From: Streptomyces sp. A3M-1-3
Lineage (GTDB): Bacteria > Actinomycetota > Actinomycetes > Streptomycetales > Streptomycetaceae
Assembly: GCF_024213665.1 (NCBI RefSeq)
Contig: NZ_JANAVP010000023.1
Location: 19,728 to 83,727, forward strand
Direction: 5' to 3'
Length of the DNA: 64,000 nucleotides
Shown here: in pieces, positions 50,940 to 59,715 of the stretch
Layout of the letters: each line of letters opens with the position of its first letter
How positions within the stretch are numbered: position 1 is the stretch's first letter
The notes under the pieces: model-generated
Told to the model about the DNA's origin: nothing
What the model saw: only the letters and a program-made list of their open reading frames with translations
Databases searched by the model: none
Translations under genes and position numbers: made by a program

Positions 50940-51974
50940 TCACGCGTCCGGGCGGACCACCGCCAGGATTGGCATCGAGCCTGCGCCGGCGATCGTGATG
51001 TTCCGGCCCGGGCGGGGTGCGTGGACTATTGCTCCGTTTCCTATGTACATCCCGACATGGCTGGCGTCCTTGTTGTAGATGATCAAGTCGCCGGGCCGCA
51101 TGTTCTTCACGTCCACCCTCGGCAGCAGCCGCAGCTGCTCCTGCGAGGTCCGTGGGATGCCTCGGCCCGCCGCCGCCCACGCCTGCGAGGTCAGGCCCGA
51201 GCAGTCGTACGTCGAGGGGCCCTCCGCCCCCCACTCGTACGGCTTGCCGATCTGGGCCGTCGCGAACTGCACGGCCTTTCTGCCCTGCTCGCTGGCCTTG
51301 CCGTTGATCTCCTTCAGGACTCCGGAGTCCAGCCAGGCCGTCTGCGCCTTGAACTGCGCGTCGCGCTCCAGCTGGAGCAGCCGCGCCCGCTCCTTCGCCT
51401 CCAGCGTGGACTCCAGCGCCTTGGCCTCGGCGATCTGCCTGGTGATCTGCTTCTTGGCCGCTTCCTTCTTCACCCGGTTGGCCTCCAGCGTCTGCCAGTG
51501 GTCTCCGGCCTTCTGGGTGTACGTCTGCAAATCGTCCTGCGTACGGGCGAGTTCGGCCAGGAGGTTCTTCGTCGCCTTCTCGCCCTGGCGGATCCGGCCG
51601 GCCCCGTCCAGGAACTGCTGCGGGTCGTCGCTCAGCGCCAGTTGGGCCTCGGGCGGCAGCCCGCCGGCGCGGTACTGCGCGCGGGCCGCGGCACCGGCCC
51701 AGCCCTTCAGCTTCTCGATTCTGCTCTGGCCCGCGACGATCGCCTTCGCCAGCGCGACGACCTGGGCCGACTGCTTCTCGGCCTGCTCCTCGGCGGCGTT
51801 GTACGCGTCGGTGGCGGCTGCCGCCTTGTGATAGAGGCCGTCTATCTCCTTGCGTACCTCTTCAAGGGACTTGGGAGCCTTGGGCTTCGGCGCGGCATGC
51901 GCGAGGCCAGGGGCGGCCAGCAGTGACATCGCGCAGACAAGAATGAGTGCGGTGGCGCCGCGGCGTCGGTTCAC
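50940..51974 (-). CDS. Secreted NlpC/P60 peptidoglycan hydrolase
   Basis: A 344-residue exported endopeptidase. The signal peptide (1-30, ending AHAAP) is followed by a coiled-coil (about 38-215) and an NlpC/P60 domain (about 228-344). Catalytic Cys is in STYDCSGLTSQAW and His in ASHVGMYIG, and the protein ends NITIAGAGSMPILAVVRPDA. GTG at 51974 with GGAGGGGG upstream. Cleaves gamma-D-Glu-meso-DAP (LL-DAP in Streptomyces) type bonds. The coiled coil may mediate FtsEX-type control. Confidence 0.92.
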   Translation of the reverse strand: MNRRRGATALILVCAMSLLAAPGLAHAAPKPKAPKSLEEVRKEIDGLYHKAAAATDAYNAAEEQAEKQSAQVVALAKAIVAGQSRIEKLKGWAGAAARAQYRAGGLPPEAQLALSDDPQQFLDGAGRIRQGEKATKNLLAELARTQDDLQTYTQKAGDHWQTLEANRVKKEAAKKQITRQIAEAKALESTLEAKERARLLQLERDAQFKAQTAWLDSGVLKEINGKASEQGRKAVQFATAQIGKPYEWGAEGPSTYDCSGLTSQAWAAAGRGIPRTSQEQLRLLPRVDVKNMRPGDLIIYNKDASHVGMYIGNGAIVHAPRPGRNITIAGAGSMPILAVVRPDA

Positions 51975-52156
51975 AGGTCCCCCTCCGGACACGTGGGTCG
52001 GCAGCCGAATGTGATTTACCGTCAGTAACTTCGCATCGACTCCGGGATGGTGCCACGACTCCGCCGAAACCGACAGCCCCACCCCGCCTGATCGTGAAAC
52101 GGCCGGTGGCTGCCCGGCGTTCCCGCCCGGCGGACTCGGTATCCGGCATCGGTTTG

Positions 52157-53008
52157 TCAGGCCGCGGCAGCCGGCCGCAGCGCCTCCCAGCGGACTGTGA
52201 TCTCCCCCTGCCGCCACCGCCCCGGCCCGTCCGTCAGCGGCCAGTGCGCCGACAGGTCCCGTGCGCAGCGGATCCAGCGCTGGCGGGCCCCGAACGACGC
52301 GTACGGGGCCGCAGCCGCCCACGCGCGGTCGAAGTCGCGCAGGAAGGCGTGCACCGGCTCACCGGGCACATTGCGGTGGATCAGCGCCTTCGGCAGACGT
52401 TCCGCCAGGTCGGAGGGGCGCTCCAGCGAGCCCAGCCGGGTCGCGAAAGTCACCGTGCGCGGCCCCTCCGCGCCGAGCGCGACCCACACGTGCCTGCGCC
52501 CGATCTCGTCGCAGGTCCCCTCCACCAGCAGCCCGTCCGGAGCCAGCCGCGCGCACAGCCGCTCCCAGACGGCGGCGACCTGCGCCTCGTCGTACTGCCG
52601 CAGCACATTCGCCGCCCGGATCAGCGCGGGGCCTCCGCCGCCGCCCAACGGGACTTCGAAGCCGCCGTGCCGGAAGGCCAGGCCCTCGCGCTCGTACGGC
52701 TTCGCGGCCGCGACCCGGGCCGGGTCGATCTCGATCCCCACCACCCGGGCGGCGGGTACCGAGGTCCGCAGCCGCGTCAGCAGCTCCACGGCCGTCCAGG
52801 GCGCGGCCCCGTACCCGAGGTCGACGGCCACCGGGTCCGCGCAGCGGCGTAGCGCCGCGCCGTGCGTGGCGGCGATCCAGCGGTCCATGCGGCGCAGGCG
52901 GTTGGGGTTGGTGGTGCCGCGCGTCACCGTGCCCACCGGGAGCCCACGGCGGGCCGGGGGAGGGGGAGGGGGTGGGGTAGGGGTAGAGGTGGGAGTGCGG
53001 CCGGCCAT
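52157..53008 (-). CDS. Class I SAM-dependent methyltransferase-like protein
   Basis: A 283-residue protein. After a Pro-rich start (TPTSTPTPPPPPPPARR) it shows NRLRRMDRWIAATHGAALR, a SAM motif I-like AVDLGYGAAPWTAVEL and VVGIEIDPARVAAAKP. Motif I has GYGAAP in place of the usual GxGxG, a feature of this actinobacterial subfamily. ATG at 53008. Divergent from mshA. Confidence 0.8.
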   Translation of the reverse strand: MAGRTPTSTPTPPPPPPPARRGLPVGTVTRGTTNPNRLRRMDRWIAATHGAALRRCADPVAVDLGYGAAPWTAVELLTRLRTSVPAARVVGIEIDPARVAAAKPYEREGLAFRHGGFEVPLGGGGGPALIRAANVLRQYDEAQVAAVWERLCARLAPDGLLVEGTCDEIGRRHVWVALGAEGPRTVTFATRLGSLERPSDLAERLPKALIHRNVPGEPVHAFLRDFDRAWAAAAPYASFGARQRWIRCARDLSAHWPLTDGPGRWRQGEITVRWEALRPAAAA

Positions 53009-53261
53009 GGCATTGAGGGTAGGCGGTCCGGCCCGACCCCTCCTTCCCGAGCCCAGTCCCCGCCCGCCAGGCGCGCCCCCGGGCCCAGCCCCCCGCGCCC
53101 GGCATGGTTGAGAGCCCGCCCCGGTAATGCTTTGGCAAAGCGGAAATGTGAAGGAGGGTTCCGGCGGTTGGCCTCTTAGTAGAGAGGGCTCCCGTGCCCT
53201 CCCCCCTGCCATGCCCGCCGGCGCCCGCCGCCGCGCCGCCCCGAGCGAGAGGACCCGTCAC

Positions 53262-54605
53262 GTGAGCCATTACGTGTCCCGGCTCGGCGGGCGGCTCGCC
53301 GCCCCGCCCCGGCTGCGACTGCCCGGCGGGCACCGCAAGCCGCGCCGTATCGCGATGCTCAGCGTGCACACCTCCCCCCTTCACCAGCCGGGCACGGGCG
53401 ACGCGGGCGGCATGAACGTCTACATCGTCGAGCTCGCCAAGCGCCTCGCCGCGATCAACGTCGAGGTCGAGATCTTCACCCGCGCCACCACCGGCGGGCT
53501 GCCGCCGCTGGTCGAGCTGGCCCCCGGCGTCCTGGTCCGCCACGTCGACGCCGGCCCGTACGAGGGCCTGGCCAAGGAGGACCTCCCGGCCCAGCTGTGC
53601 GCCTTCACCCACGGCGTGATGCAGGCCTGGGCCGGCCACCGCCCCGGCTACTACGACCTCGTCCACTCCCACTACTGGCTCTCCGGCCATGTGGGCTGGC
53701 TCGCCGCCGAACGCTGGGGCGTCCCCCTCGTCCACGCCATGCACACCATGGCCAAGGTCAAGAACGCGGCGCTCGCCGAGGGCGACACCCCCGAGCCGCC
53801 CGCGCGCGTCATCGGCGAGACCCAGATCGTGCGCGCCGCGGACCGGCTGATCGCCAACACCTCGGAGGAGGCGGACGAGCTCGTACGCCACTACGAGGCC
53901 GACCGCGGCAAGGTCGCCGTCGTCCACCCCGGGGTCAACCTCGACCGCTTCCGGCCCGCCGACGGCCGGGCCGCCGCGCGGGACCGCCTGGGCCTGCCGC
54001 AGGACGCCCTGATCCCGCTCTTCGCGGGCCGCATCCAGCCCCTCAAGGCCCCGGACATCCTGCTCCGGGCGACCGCCATGCTGGTGGGCCAGGACCCCTC
54101 ACTCCGTACGAGACTCATCGTCCCGGTCGTCGGCGGCCCCAGCGGCAGTGGCCTGGCCAAGCCGGAGGGCCTGCAGAAGCTGGCCGCCCGCCTCGGCATC
54201 GCCGATCTCGTCCGCTTCCATCCGCCGGTCGGGCAGGACCAGCTCGCGGACTGGTTCCGTGCGGCGTCGGTCCTGGTCATGCCCTCGTACAGCGAATCGT
54301 TCGGCCTGGTCGCCATAGAGGCCCAGGCGGCCGGTACGCCCGTCCTGGCGGCGGCGGTCGGCGGACTGCCGGTGGCCGTGCGCGACGGGGTCAGCGGCCT
54401 GCTCGTCCCCGGCCACGACCCGGCCGACTACGCCCGCGCCCTGCGGCGCTTCGTCGACGACCCCGGCCTCTCCGCGCGGATGGGCGGCGAAGCCGCCCGG
54501 CACGCCCGGTCCTTCGGCTGGGACACGGCCGCGTCGGCCACGGCGGACGTGTACACCGCGGCGATGCACGATCACCGCCGTCGCGTACGCTCGCACCATG
54601 GCTGA
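53262..54605 (+). CDS. mshA: D-inositol-3-phosphate glycosyltransferase MshA
   Basis: A 447-residue GT-B (GT4) enzyme that joins UDP-GlcNAc to inositol-3-phosphate in the first step of mycothiol synthesis. MshA signatures are SVHTSPLHQPGTGDAGGMNV, HSHYWLSGHVGW, AMHTMAKVKN and SYSESFGLVAIEAQAAGTPV. GTG at 53262 behind GAGAGGAC. Its 3' end overlaps the ybjN start by 8 bases. mshD, the last pathway enzyme, is at 11 kb. Confidence 0.96.
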   Translation: MSHYVSRLGGRLAAPPRLRLPGGHRKPRRIAMLSVHTSPLHQPGTGDAGGMNVYIVELAKRLAAINVEVEIFTRATTGGLPPLVELAPGVLVRHVDAGPYEGLAKEDLPAQLCAFTHGVMQAWAGHRPGYYDLVHSHYWLSGHVGWLAAERWGVPLVHAMHTMAKVKNAALAEGDTPEPPARVIGETQIVRAADRLIANTSEEADELVRHYEADRGKVAVVHPGVNLDRFRPADGRAAARDRLGLPQDALIPLFAGRIQPLKAPDILLRATAMLVGQDPSLRTRLIVPVVGGPSGSGLAKPEGLQKLAARLGIADLVRFHPPVGQDQLADWFRAASVLVMPSYSESFGLVAIEAQAAGTPVLAAAVGGLPVAVRDGVSGLLVPGHDPADYARALRRFVDDPGLSARMGGEAARHARSFGWDTAASATADVYTAAMHDHRRRVRSHHG

Positions 54606-55089
54606 CGCGCTGAAGGTCATCGAGCAGACGCTGGCGGACGCCGAACTGGAGTGGGAGAGCCCGGAGCCCGGCTCGTACGTCGTGAAGCTCCCCGGCACGC
54701 GCAAGCTGTCCACGACGTGTTCGCTGATCGTCGGCAAGCACTCGCTGTCGGTCAACGCGTTCGTGATCCGGCACCCCGACGAGAACGACGCCGCGGTGCA
54801 CCGCTGGCTGCTGGAGCGCAACCTCCGTCTGTACGGGGTGAGTTACGCGATCGACCGGCTCGGCGACATCTACCTGGCCGGCAAGCTGCCGCTGGCGGTG
54901 GTGACACCGGAGGAGCTGGACCGGCTGCTCGGTACGGTGCTGGAGGCGGCGGACGGCAGCTTCAACACGCTGCTGGAGCTGGGGTTCGCGAGTGCGATCC
55001 GCCGGGAGTACGAGTGGCGAGTGGCGCGGGGTGAATCGACGCGCAACCTGGACGCGTTCACGAACCTGACCCAGCGCCCGACGGGCTGA
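54598..55089 (+). CDS. YbjN-domain protein
   Basis: A 163-residue YbjN-type protein with a type III secretion chaperone-like fold (LKVIEQTLADAELEWESPEP, NAFVIRHPDENDAAVHRWLL, LYGVSYAIDRLGDIYLAG). ATG at 54598 overlaps mshA. Conserved next to mshA in actinobacteria (Rv0487 in M. tuberculosis). Function unknown. Confidence 0.87.
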   Translation: MADALKVIEQTLADAELEWESPEPGSYVVKLPGTRKLSTTCSLIVGKHSLSVNAFVIRHPDENDAAVHRWLLERNLRLYGVSYAIDRLGDIYLAGKLPLAVVTPEELDRLLGTVLEAADGSFNTLLELGFASAIRREYEWRVARGESTRNLDAFTNLTQRPTG

Positions 55090-55107
55090 CGCGCGGCGGC
55101 CCGCCCC

Positions 55108-55135
55108 TCCCGCCCGCCCGTCGGGGCGGGCGGGA
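55108..55135 (+). terminator. Terminator after mshA-ybjN
   Basis: A 12-bp perfect stem (55108-55119 with 55124-55135) and a 4-base loop, 19 bases after the ybjN stop. Confidence 0.8.
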
Positions 55136-55240
55136 CGCGCAGGGGACCGCACCTCTCCCCTTCCGCCGCCCCGCGCGGCGTGGCATGCTCACCGCCGACC
55201 CAGACGTGAGCCTCGTTCGTATCCATGGAGGGGTGGGCTC

Positions 55241-55790
55241 ATGGGGACGACCGGCCGACCTGCCGTCAGCAGACGGAGTTGGCTCGGCAGCGCCATAGCC
55301 GTCGGAGCCCCGGCCGCCGCCGCAACGGGCGGTACCGGGGCCGCGGCCGCCGCCGGCAGCAGCGCGGCCGGCAGGCCTCAACCCACTCCCCTCCGGCGGG
55401 AGTTCGCCGCGCAGCCGTACACCCACCCGCAGATTCCCTACGTCCGCCGCGCAGGTCAGCGCGGAGGCGCCGACTTCCCCCGGCGGCCCGTGGTGGCCGA
55501 CGTCCGTGCGTAAGGCGCCCGGGACCCGCGGTTCAGCACGTTCGTCACGCCGCTCACCGGCTCCGGGGTCGAGGGCCTCACCCTCGAAGCCGTCGAGACA
55601 CCGCAGTCGCCGCACCTTCTGGACAAGGCTACAACGGTGTCACCGTCCGCCATGTCGACAACGGCTTCGGCCTGTCGCCGCCTCCGCCTGCACTCTGCGC
55701 CGCACACGTGTCGAGGGCCGCGGCTCCCATCACCCGTACTTCTGCCGCGAGGGCGCGCACGACAACCTCATCGAGACACGGCGCGCCGCC
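55241..55790 (+). pseudogene. Decayed Tat-exported protein (right-handed beta-helix type)
   Basis: ATG at 55241 after GGAGG starts a twin-arginine signal (VSRRSWLGSAIAVGAPAAAA). The frame stops at 55513. Later pieces in other frames continue the same protein: STFVTPLTGSGVEGLTLEAV, then GYNGVTVRHVDNGFGLS, then CTLRRTRVEGRGSHHPYFCR and EGAHDNLIET. At least three phase changes and internal losses are needed. The repeated short beta-strand pattern suggests a parallel beta-helix enzyme or binding protein. Confidence 0.65.
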
Positions 55791-55804
55791 CGGAGGTCTG
55801 ACCG

Positions 55805-57190
55805 TCAGCTGCCGGTGTTCGCCTGCTTGCCGTCCACGGGAATGACGGCGGTGGGCGCGACGGCCGTCGGCACCACGGCCAGGGGCGCGACATCGGCGGC
55901 CATCACCTCAGCGGCCAGAACATCATCGGCAACGACATCGCCGGCCAGGGCGTCATCGGCCGCCGCGTCCTTCGAAAGCTGTACGCCGTTCTCCGGCAGC
56001 CCACGCATCAGCAGCCAGTACCCCAGCGCCGCCAGCGTGCCGAGCACCGCGCACGATCCCCACAGCCACTGCGCGCCGAAGCGGTCGATGGCGTAACCGG
56101 CCATCAGGGGCGCGAGCAGCCCCGCGACCGCCCAGGACATCGTGTACATGCCCTGGTAGCGGCCCCGCCCGTGCGCGGGGGACAGCCGGACCACGAGGCC
56201 CATCTGGGTGGGAGAGTTGATGATCTCGGCAAGCGTCCAGACGCACACGGTCAGCGCGTACACCGCGATCGACCCGGCGAACGCGGTCAGCCCGAAGCCG
56301 TAGCCGGCCAGCAGGCCGGAGATGACCAGCAGCTTCTGCGGGTCGCGGTGCTCGATGAACCGGGTCACCGGGATCTGCAGGGCGACGATCAGCACACCGT
56401 TGACCGCTGCCACGAGCCCGTAGTCGGACGGCGAGAACCCGTCCCTGCCCATCGCCACCGGCAGTCCCACCGACCCCTGCAGGAAGATCAGGGAGATGAG
56501 GAAGGACAGCGCGACCACGCCCATGTAGCGCCGGTCCCGCAGTACGGTCCCGAGGCCGATCTCCGGTTCGTCCTTCTCCGCGGAGGAACCGCGCTCCGGC
56601 CTGGACTCCGGCAGCTTCAGGAACACCAGCACCGCGCACAGCAGGGTCAGCGCGGCCTCGCCGAGGAAGCCCGCGAGGTAGCTGTACTCAGCGATGAGGC
56701 CCGCACCGGCCGCGGAGATCGCGAACCCGAGGTTGATGGCCCAGTAGTTGAGCGCGAAGGCTCTCACCCGGTCCTCGGGGCGGACGATGTCGGCCATCAT
56801 CGCCTGCACCGCCGGGCGCGAGGCGTTGCTCGTCATACCGACCAGGAAGGCGACGGCCGCGATGGCGGCCGGGTGCTGCATAAACCCGAGCAGCGCCACG
56901 GAGGCGGCCGTCGAACTCTGGGCGATGAGCAGCGTGGGCCGCCGCCCCAGCCGGTCGGTCATCACGCCCGCGCCGAGCGAGGAGGCGACTCCGCCGAGGC
57001 CGTGGAGGGCTGCCACCAGTCCTGCGAAGGAGGCCGAGTAGCCCCGCTCCAAGGTCAGATACAGGGCCATGAAGGTGGCGACGAAGGCCCCGAGCCGGTT
57101 GACCAGCGTGCTGGCCCACAGCCACCAGAAGGCCCGGGGGAGCCCCGAGACGCTCTCTCGTGCGGCCCGTCTGAGACTGGCAACGGACAT
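55805..57190 (-). CDS. MFS transporter
   Basis: A 461-residue transporter with 12 predicted helices. The motif A-like loop GVMTDRLGRRPTLL is near residue 80. A typical N-domain start reads WWLWASTLVNRLGAFVATFM. After about residue 405 it carries an unusual acidic Ala/Val/Asp-rich tail with loose repeats (DDALAGDVVADDVLAAEVMA, ADVAPLAVVPTAVAPTAVIP). Probably drug or metabolite export. Divergent from gpmA. Confidence 0.88.
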   Translation of the reverse strand: MSVASLRRAARESVSGLPRAFWWLWASTLVNRLGAFVATFMALYLTLERGYSASFAGLVAALHGLGGVASSLGAGVMTDRLGRRPTLLIAQSSTAASVALLGFMQHPAAIAAVAFLVGMTSNASRPAVQAMMADIVRPEDRVRAFALNYWAINLGFAISAAGAGLIAEYSYLAGFLGEAALTLLCAVLVFLKLPESRPERGSSAEKDEPEIGLGTVLRDRRYMGVVALSFLISLIFLQGSVGLPVAMGRDGFSPSDYGLVAAVNGVLIVALQIPVTRFIEHRDPQKLLVISGLLAGYGFGLTAFAGSIAVYALTVCVWTLAEIINSPTQMGLVVRLSPAHGRGRYQGMYTMSWAVAGLLAPLMAGYAIDRFGAQWLWGSCAVLGTLAALGYWLLMRGLPENGVQLSKDAAADDALAGDVVADDVLAAEVMAADVAPLAVVPTAVAPTAVIPVDGKQANTGS

Positions 57191-57329
57191 CGGGATCCCC
57201 CCAGGGATGTAAGAGGCACGGGCAACTTCCGCACGTTACATTCGCTGTGTTCCCGAGCGCCACTCGATTGACGCCGTCCGTCAATCGAGACTGCCGTCCC
57301 CGTGCGCGCGAGCGCCATTCCCCGTCTAT

Positions 57330-57335
57330 TAGGCT
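57330..57335 (+). promoter_or_regulatory. -10 element of gpmA (leaderless start)
   Basis: TAGGCT lies 7 bases before the ATG at 57343 with no ribosome-binding site, identical in layout to ygfZ. Confidence 0.45.
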
Positions 57336-57342
57336 CGTACGC

Positions 57343-58101
57343 ATGGCCGACGCACCGTACAAGCTGATCCTCCTCCGCCACGGCGAGAGCGACTGGAACG
57401 CGAAGAACCTGTTCACCGGCTGGGTGGACGTCAACCTCACCGAGAAGGGCGAGAAGGAGGCGGTCCGCGGCGGTGAGCTGCTGAAGGACGCCGGCCTGCT
57501 GCCCGACGTACTGCACACCTCCCTCCAGAAGCGCGCCATCCGCACCGCGCAGCTCGCCCTCGAGGCCGCGGACCGCCACTGGATCCCGGTGCACCGCTCC
57601 TGGCGCCTGAACGAGCGCCACTACGGTGCGCTCCAGGGCAAGGACAAGGCGCAGACCCTCGCCGAGTTCGGCGAGGAGCAGTTCATGCTGTGGCGCCGCT
57701 CGTACGACACCCCGCCGCCGGTCCTCGAGGACGGCACGGAGTTCTCACAGAGCGACGACCCGCGCTACGCGACGATCCCGAGCGAGCTGCGTCCGCGCAC
57801 GGAGTGCCTGAAGGACGTCGTCGAGCGCATGCTGCCGTACTGGTACGACGGCATCGTCCCGGACCTGCTGGCCGGCCGCACCGTCCTGGTCGCCGCCCAC
57901 GGCAACTCCCTGCGCGGCCTGGTCAAGCACCTCGACGGCATCTCCGACGCCGCCATCACGGGCCTGAACATCCCGACCGGCATCCCGCTCTACTACGAGC
58001 TGGACGCCGACTTCAACCCCCTCGTCCAGGGCGGCACGTACCTGGACCCGGAGGCGGCCGCGGCGGCGATCGAGGCGGTCAAGAACCAGGGCAAGAAGTA
58101 A
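57343..58101 (+). CDS. gpmA: 2,3-bisphosphoglycerate-dependent phosphoglycerate mutase
   Basis: A 252-residue dPGM interconverting 3- and 2-phosphoglycerate in glycolysis and gluconeogenesis. The phosphohistidine motif LLRHGESDWN (His near residue 13), LNERHYGALQGKDKA and second His in VAAHGNSLRGLVKH are all present. ATG at 57343. Confidence 0.96.
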   Translation: MADAPYKLILLRHGESDWNAKNLFTGWVDVNLTEKGEKEAVRGGELLKDAGLLPDVLHTSLQKRAIRTAQLALEAADRHWIPVHRSWRLNERHYGALQGKDKAQTLAEFGEEQFMLWRRSYDTPPPVLEDGTEFSQSDDPRYATIPSELRPRTECLKDVVERMLPYWYDGIVPDLLAGRTVLVAAHGNSLRGLVKHLDGISDAAITGLNIPTGIPLYYELDADFNPLVQGGTYLDPEAAAAAIEAVKNQGKK

Positions 58102-58114
58102 CTTCGCGCATAGT

Positions 58115-58157
58115 CAAGCCCCCTGTCTGCGGGTTCTCCCGCCGGGCCGGGGGCTTG
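58115..58157. terminator. Bidirectional terminator between gpmA and the GYD gene
   Basis: A 9-bp outer stem (CAAGCCCCC at 58115-58123 with GGGGGCTTG at 58149-58157) encloses a second hairpin with a GCGGG/CCCGC stem. Confidence 0.75.
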
Positions 58158-58181
58158 TCGGTTCGGCGCTTGGCCAGCAGG

Positions 58182-58502
58182 TCAGGCTCCCGGAGGGCGG
58201 AAGTCGACCGTTTTCCTGGCGGCCGCGTCGATGTCCTCGGGGGTGAGCAGCCGGACCGCTTTGGACTGCACGGCTCCGGTGGCCCGCACTGTCATGGCGG
58301 TGGCGACCATCGACACGTCGTCGGGGAGGTCGATGACGCAGTACAGGTCGTCCTCGCCGAGCGCGAAGTACATCGATTTGAGTGTGCCGCCGCACGATGC
58401 GACCACCTCCTCCACGGCGGCCCGGCGGCCCGTACCGCCCTCGGCGAGCAGCCCCTTGGTTCCCGCGGCGGTGTAACTGGCCTGGACCAGGTACTTCGGC
58501 AT
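58182..58502 (-). CDS. GYD-domain protein
   Basis: A 106-residue GYD (PF08734) protein (MPKYLVQASYTAAGTKGLLA, VVASCGGTLKSMYFALGEDD, YCVIDLPDDVSMVATAM). This is a small ferredoxin-like dimer fold of unknown function. ATG at 58502. Confidence 0.87.
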   Translation of the reverse strand: MPKYLVQASYTAAGTKGLLAEGGTGRRAAVEEVVASCGGTLKSMYFALGEDDLYCVIDLPDDVSMVATAMTVRATGAVQSKAVRLLTPEDIDAAARKTVDFRPPGA

Positions 58503-58631
58503 CTGGCTCTCCCACTGTCAGGACCCGCCGCGGATGCGGCCACGCCCTTACCTTCGGCACCGGGCAGGGGTTCGGCAACGCGGACACCGCCGAACGAGGG
58601 CAACCGCAGACGACCACATGAGACGACCGAG

Positions 58632-58659
58632 AGGGCCCCGTCCGTCTGGGCGGGGCCCT
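58632..58659. terminator. Hairpin with T-tract
   Basis: A 9-bp stem (AGGGCCCCG at 58632-58640 with CGGGGCCCT at 58651-58659) followed on the plus strand by TTTTC. It separates the GYD gene from the Cys-rich peptide gene. Confidence 0.7.
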
Positions 58660-58694
58660 TTTCGCTGGTGTCGCAGGTGCGGATAGGGACACTG

Positions 58695-58844
58695 CTAGCC
58701 GCAGCAGCCGCCGCATTGGCACGGCGCGCCCGACTGGCAGCCGCAGCCGCAGCCCGAGCCGCAGCCGCAGGCGCCGAGGAGTGGCAGGTGGACCACTTCG
58801 GTCGGCTGTTCCTGCTGGGAGTTGGGCGTGGGGGAATCGGTCAT
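58695..58844 (-). CDS. 49-residue Cys-rich metallothionein-like peptide
   Basis: ATG at 58844 with a strong GAGGAGG site six bases upstream opens a 49-codon frame. Residues 1-24 are polar/neutral (MTDSPTPNSQQEQPTEVVHL). Residues 25-49 contain nine Cys in CGCGS-GCGCGC and PCQCGGCC patterns. The Cys-x-Cys and Cys-Cys pairs are typical of metal-thiolate proteins. It is downstream of phoU on the same strand (98-base gap), so part of the phoU transcript is possible. Too short for usual gene callers. Candidate metal or sulfane-sulfur buffer. Confidence 0.75.
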   Translation of the reverse strand: MTDSPTPNSQQEQPTEVVHLPLLGACGCGSGCGCGCQSGAPCQCGGCCG

Positions 58845-58942
58845 GAGGTTCCTCCTCGAAGGCGTACGTGGCGTACTGCCTGCTGCCCATTGCATGCCCA
58901 CTCCCGCGGGCGCATCAACGGCGCACACGCGCAGGATTCGGG

Positions 58943-59623
58943 CTACGCGCCTTCGACCTGCGCCGGGGCGGCCTGGAGTTCGTCCGCGTGTTCGCCGGTG
59001 ACCAGGTAGACCACGCGCTTCGCCACCGAGACCGCGTGGTCCGCGAACCGCTCGTAGTACCGGCCCAGCAGCGTCACGTCGACCGCCGTCTCGATGCCGT
59101 GCTTCCAGCGGTCGTCCATCAGGTGCTGGAACAGGGTGCGGTGCAGCAGGTCCATCTCGTCGTCGTCGTGCTCCAGCTGGAGCGCGAGGTCCACGTCCTT
59201 GGTGATGATGACCTCGGCCGCCTTCGCCATCAGGCGCTGCGCGAGCTGCCCCATCTCCAGGATGGTGGCGTGCAGGTCGCGCGGCACGGCCGAGTTCGGG
59301 AAGCGCAGCCGGGCGAGCTTGGCGACGTGCTGCGCCAGGTCGCCGGAGCGCTCCAGGTCGGCGCTCATCCGCAGCGAGGTGACCACGATCCGCAGGTCCG
59401 TCGCGACCGGCTGCTGGCGGGCCAGCAGGGCGATGGCCCTGGCCTCCAGGTCGTGCTGCAGATCGTCCACCTTCTGGTCTGCGGCGATCACGCTTTCGGC
59501 GAGCTTCAGATCGGCGTCGAGCATGGCCGTGGTGGCCCGCCCGATCGCGGACCCGACGAGCCGGGCCATCTCGACCAGGCCCTCGCCGATCGAGTCCAGT
59601 TCCTCGTGGTACGCGTCCCGCAT
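58943..59623 (-). CDS. phoU: Phosphate signalling protein PhoU
   Basis: A 226-residue protein with two three-helix bundles (MRDAYHEELDSIGEGLVEMA, then VTSLRMSADLERSGDLAQHV and DVTLLGRYYERFADHAVSVA). The E/D-xxx-D metal-cluster motifs are complete. PhoU dampens PhoR signalling and links it to Pst transport. ATG at 59623; the much longer open frame through phoR is a shadow. Divergent from phoRP across a PHO box. Confidence 0.95.
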   Translation of the reverse strand: MRDAYHEELDSIGEGLVEMARLVGSAIGRATTAMLDADLKLAESVIAADQKVDDLQHDLEARAIALLARQQPVATDLRIVVTSLRMSADLERSGDLAQHVAKLARLRFPNSAVPRDLHATILEMGQLAQRLMAKAAEVIITKDVDLALQLEHDDDEMDLLHRTLFQHLMDDRWKHGIETAVDVTLLGRYYERFADHAVSVAKRVVYLVTGEHADELQAAPAQVEGA

Positions 59624-59715
59624 TGGTTGTCCCTCTCTTGTCCCGCTCTTGTCCCGACGGGGCTCTTGACCCCCACGCTCCCACGTTCTGTCCCGTACGC
59701 GTCCGGCTCCGGCAC

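Noticed and set aside
51975..52156. Possible ydaO (c-di-AMP) riboswitch ahead of the NlpC/P60 gene
   Set aside because: Such riboswitches precede some Streptomyces cell-wall hydrolase genes, but I could not find the conserved core motifs in the 180 bases here; a covariance-model search would settle it.
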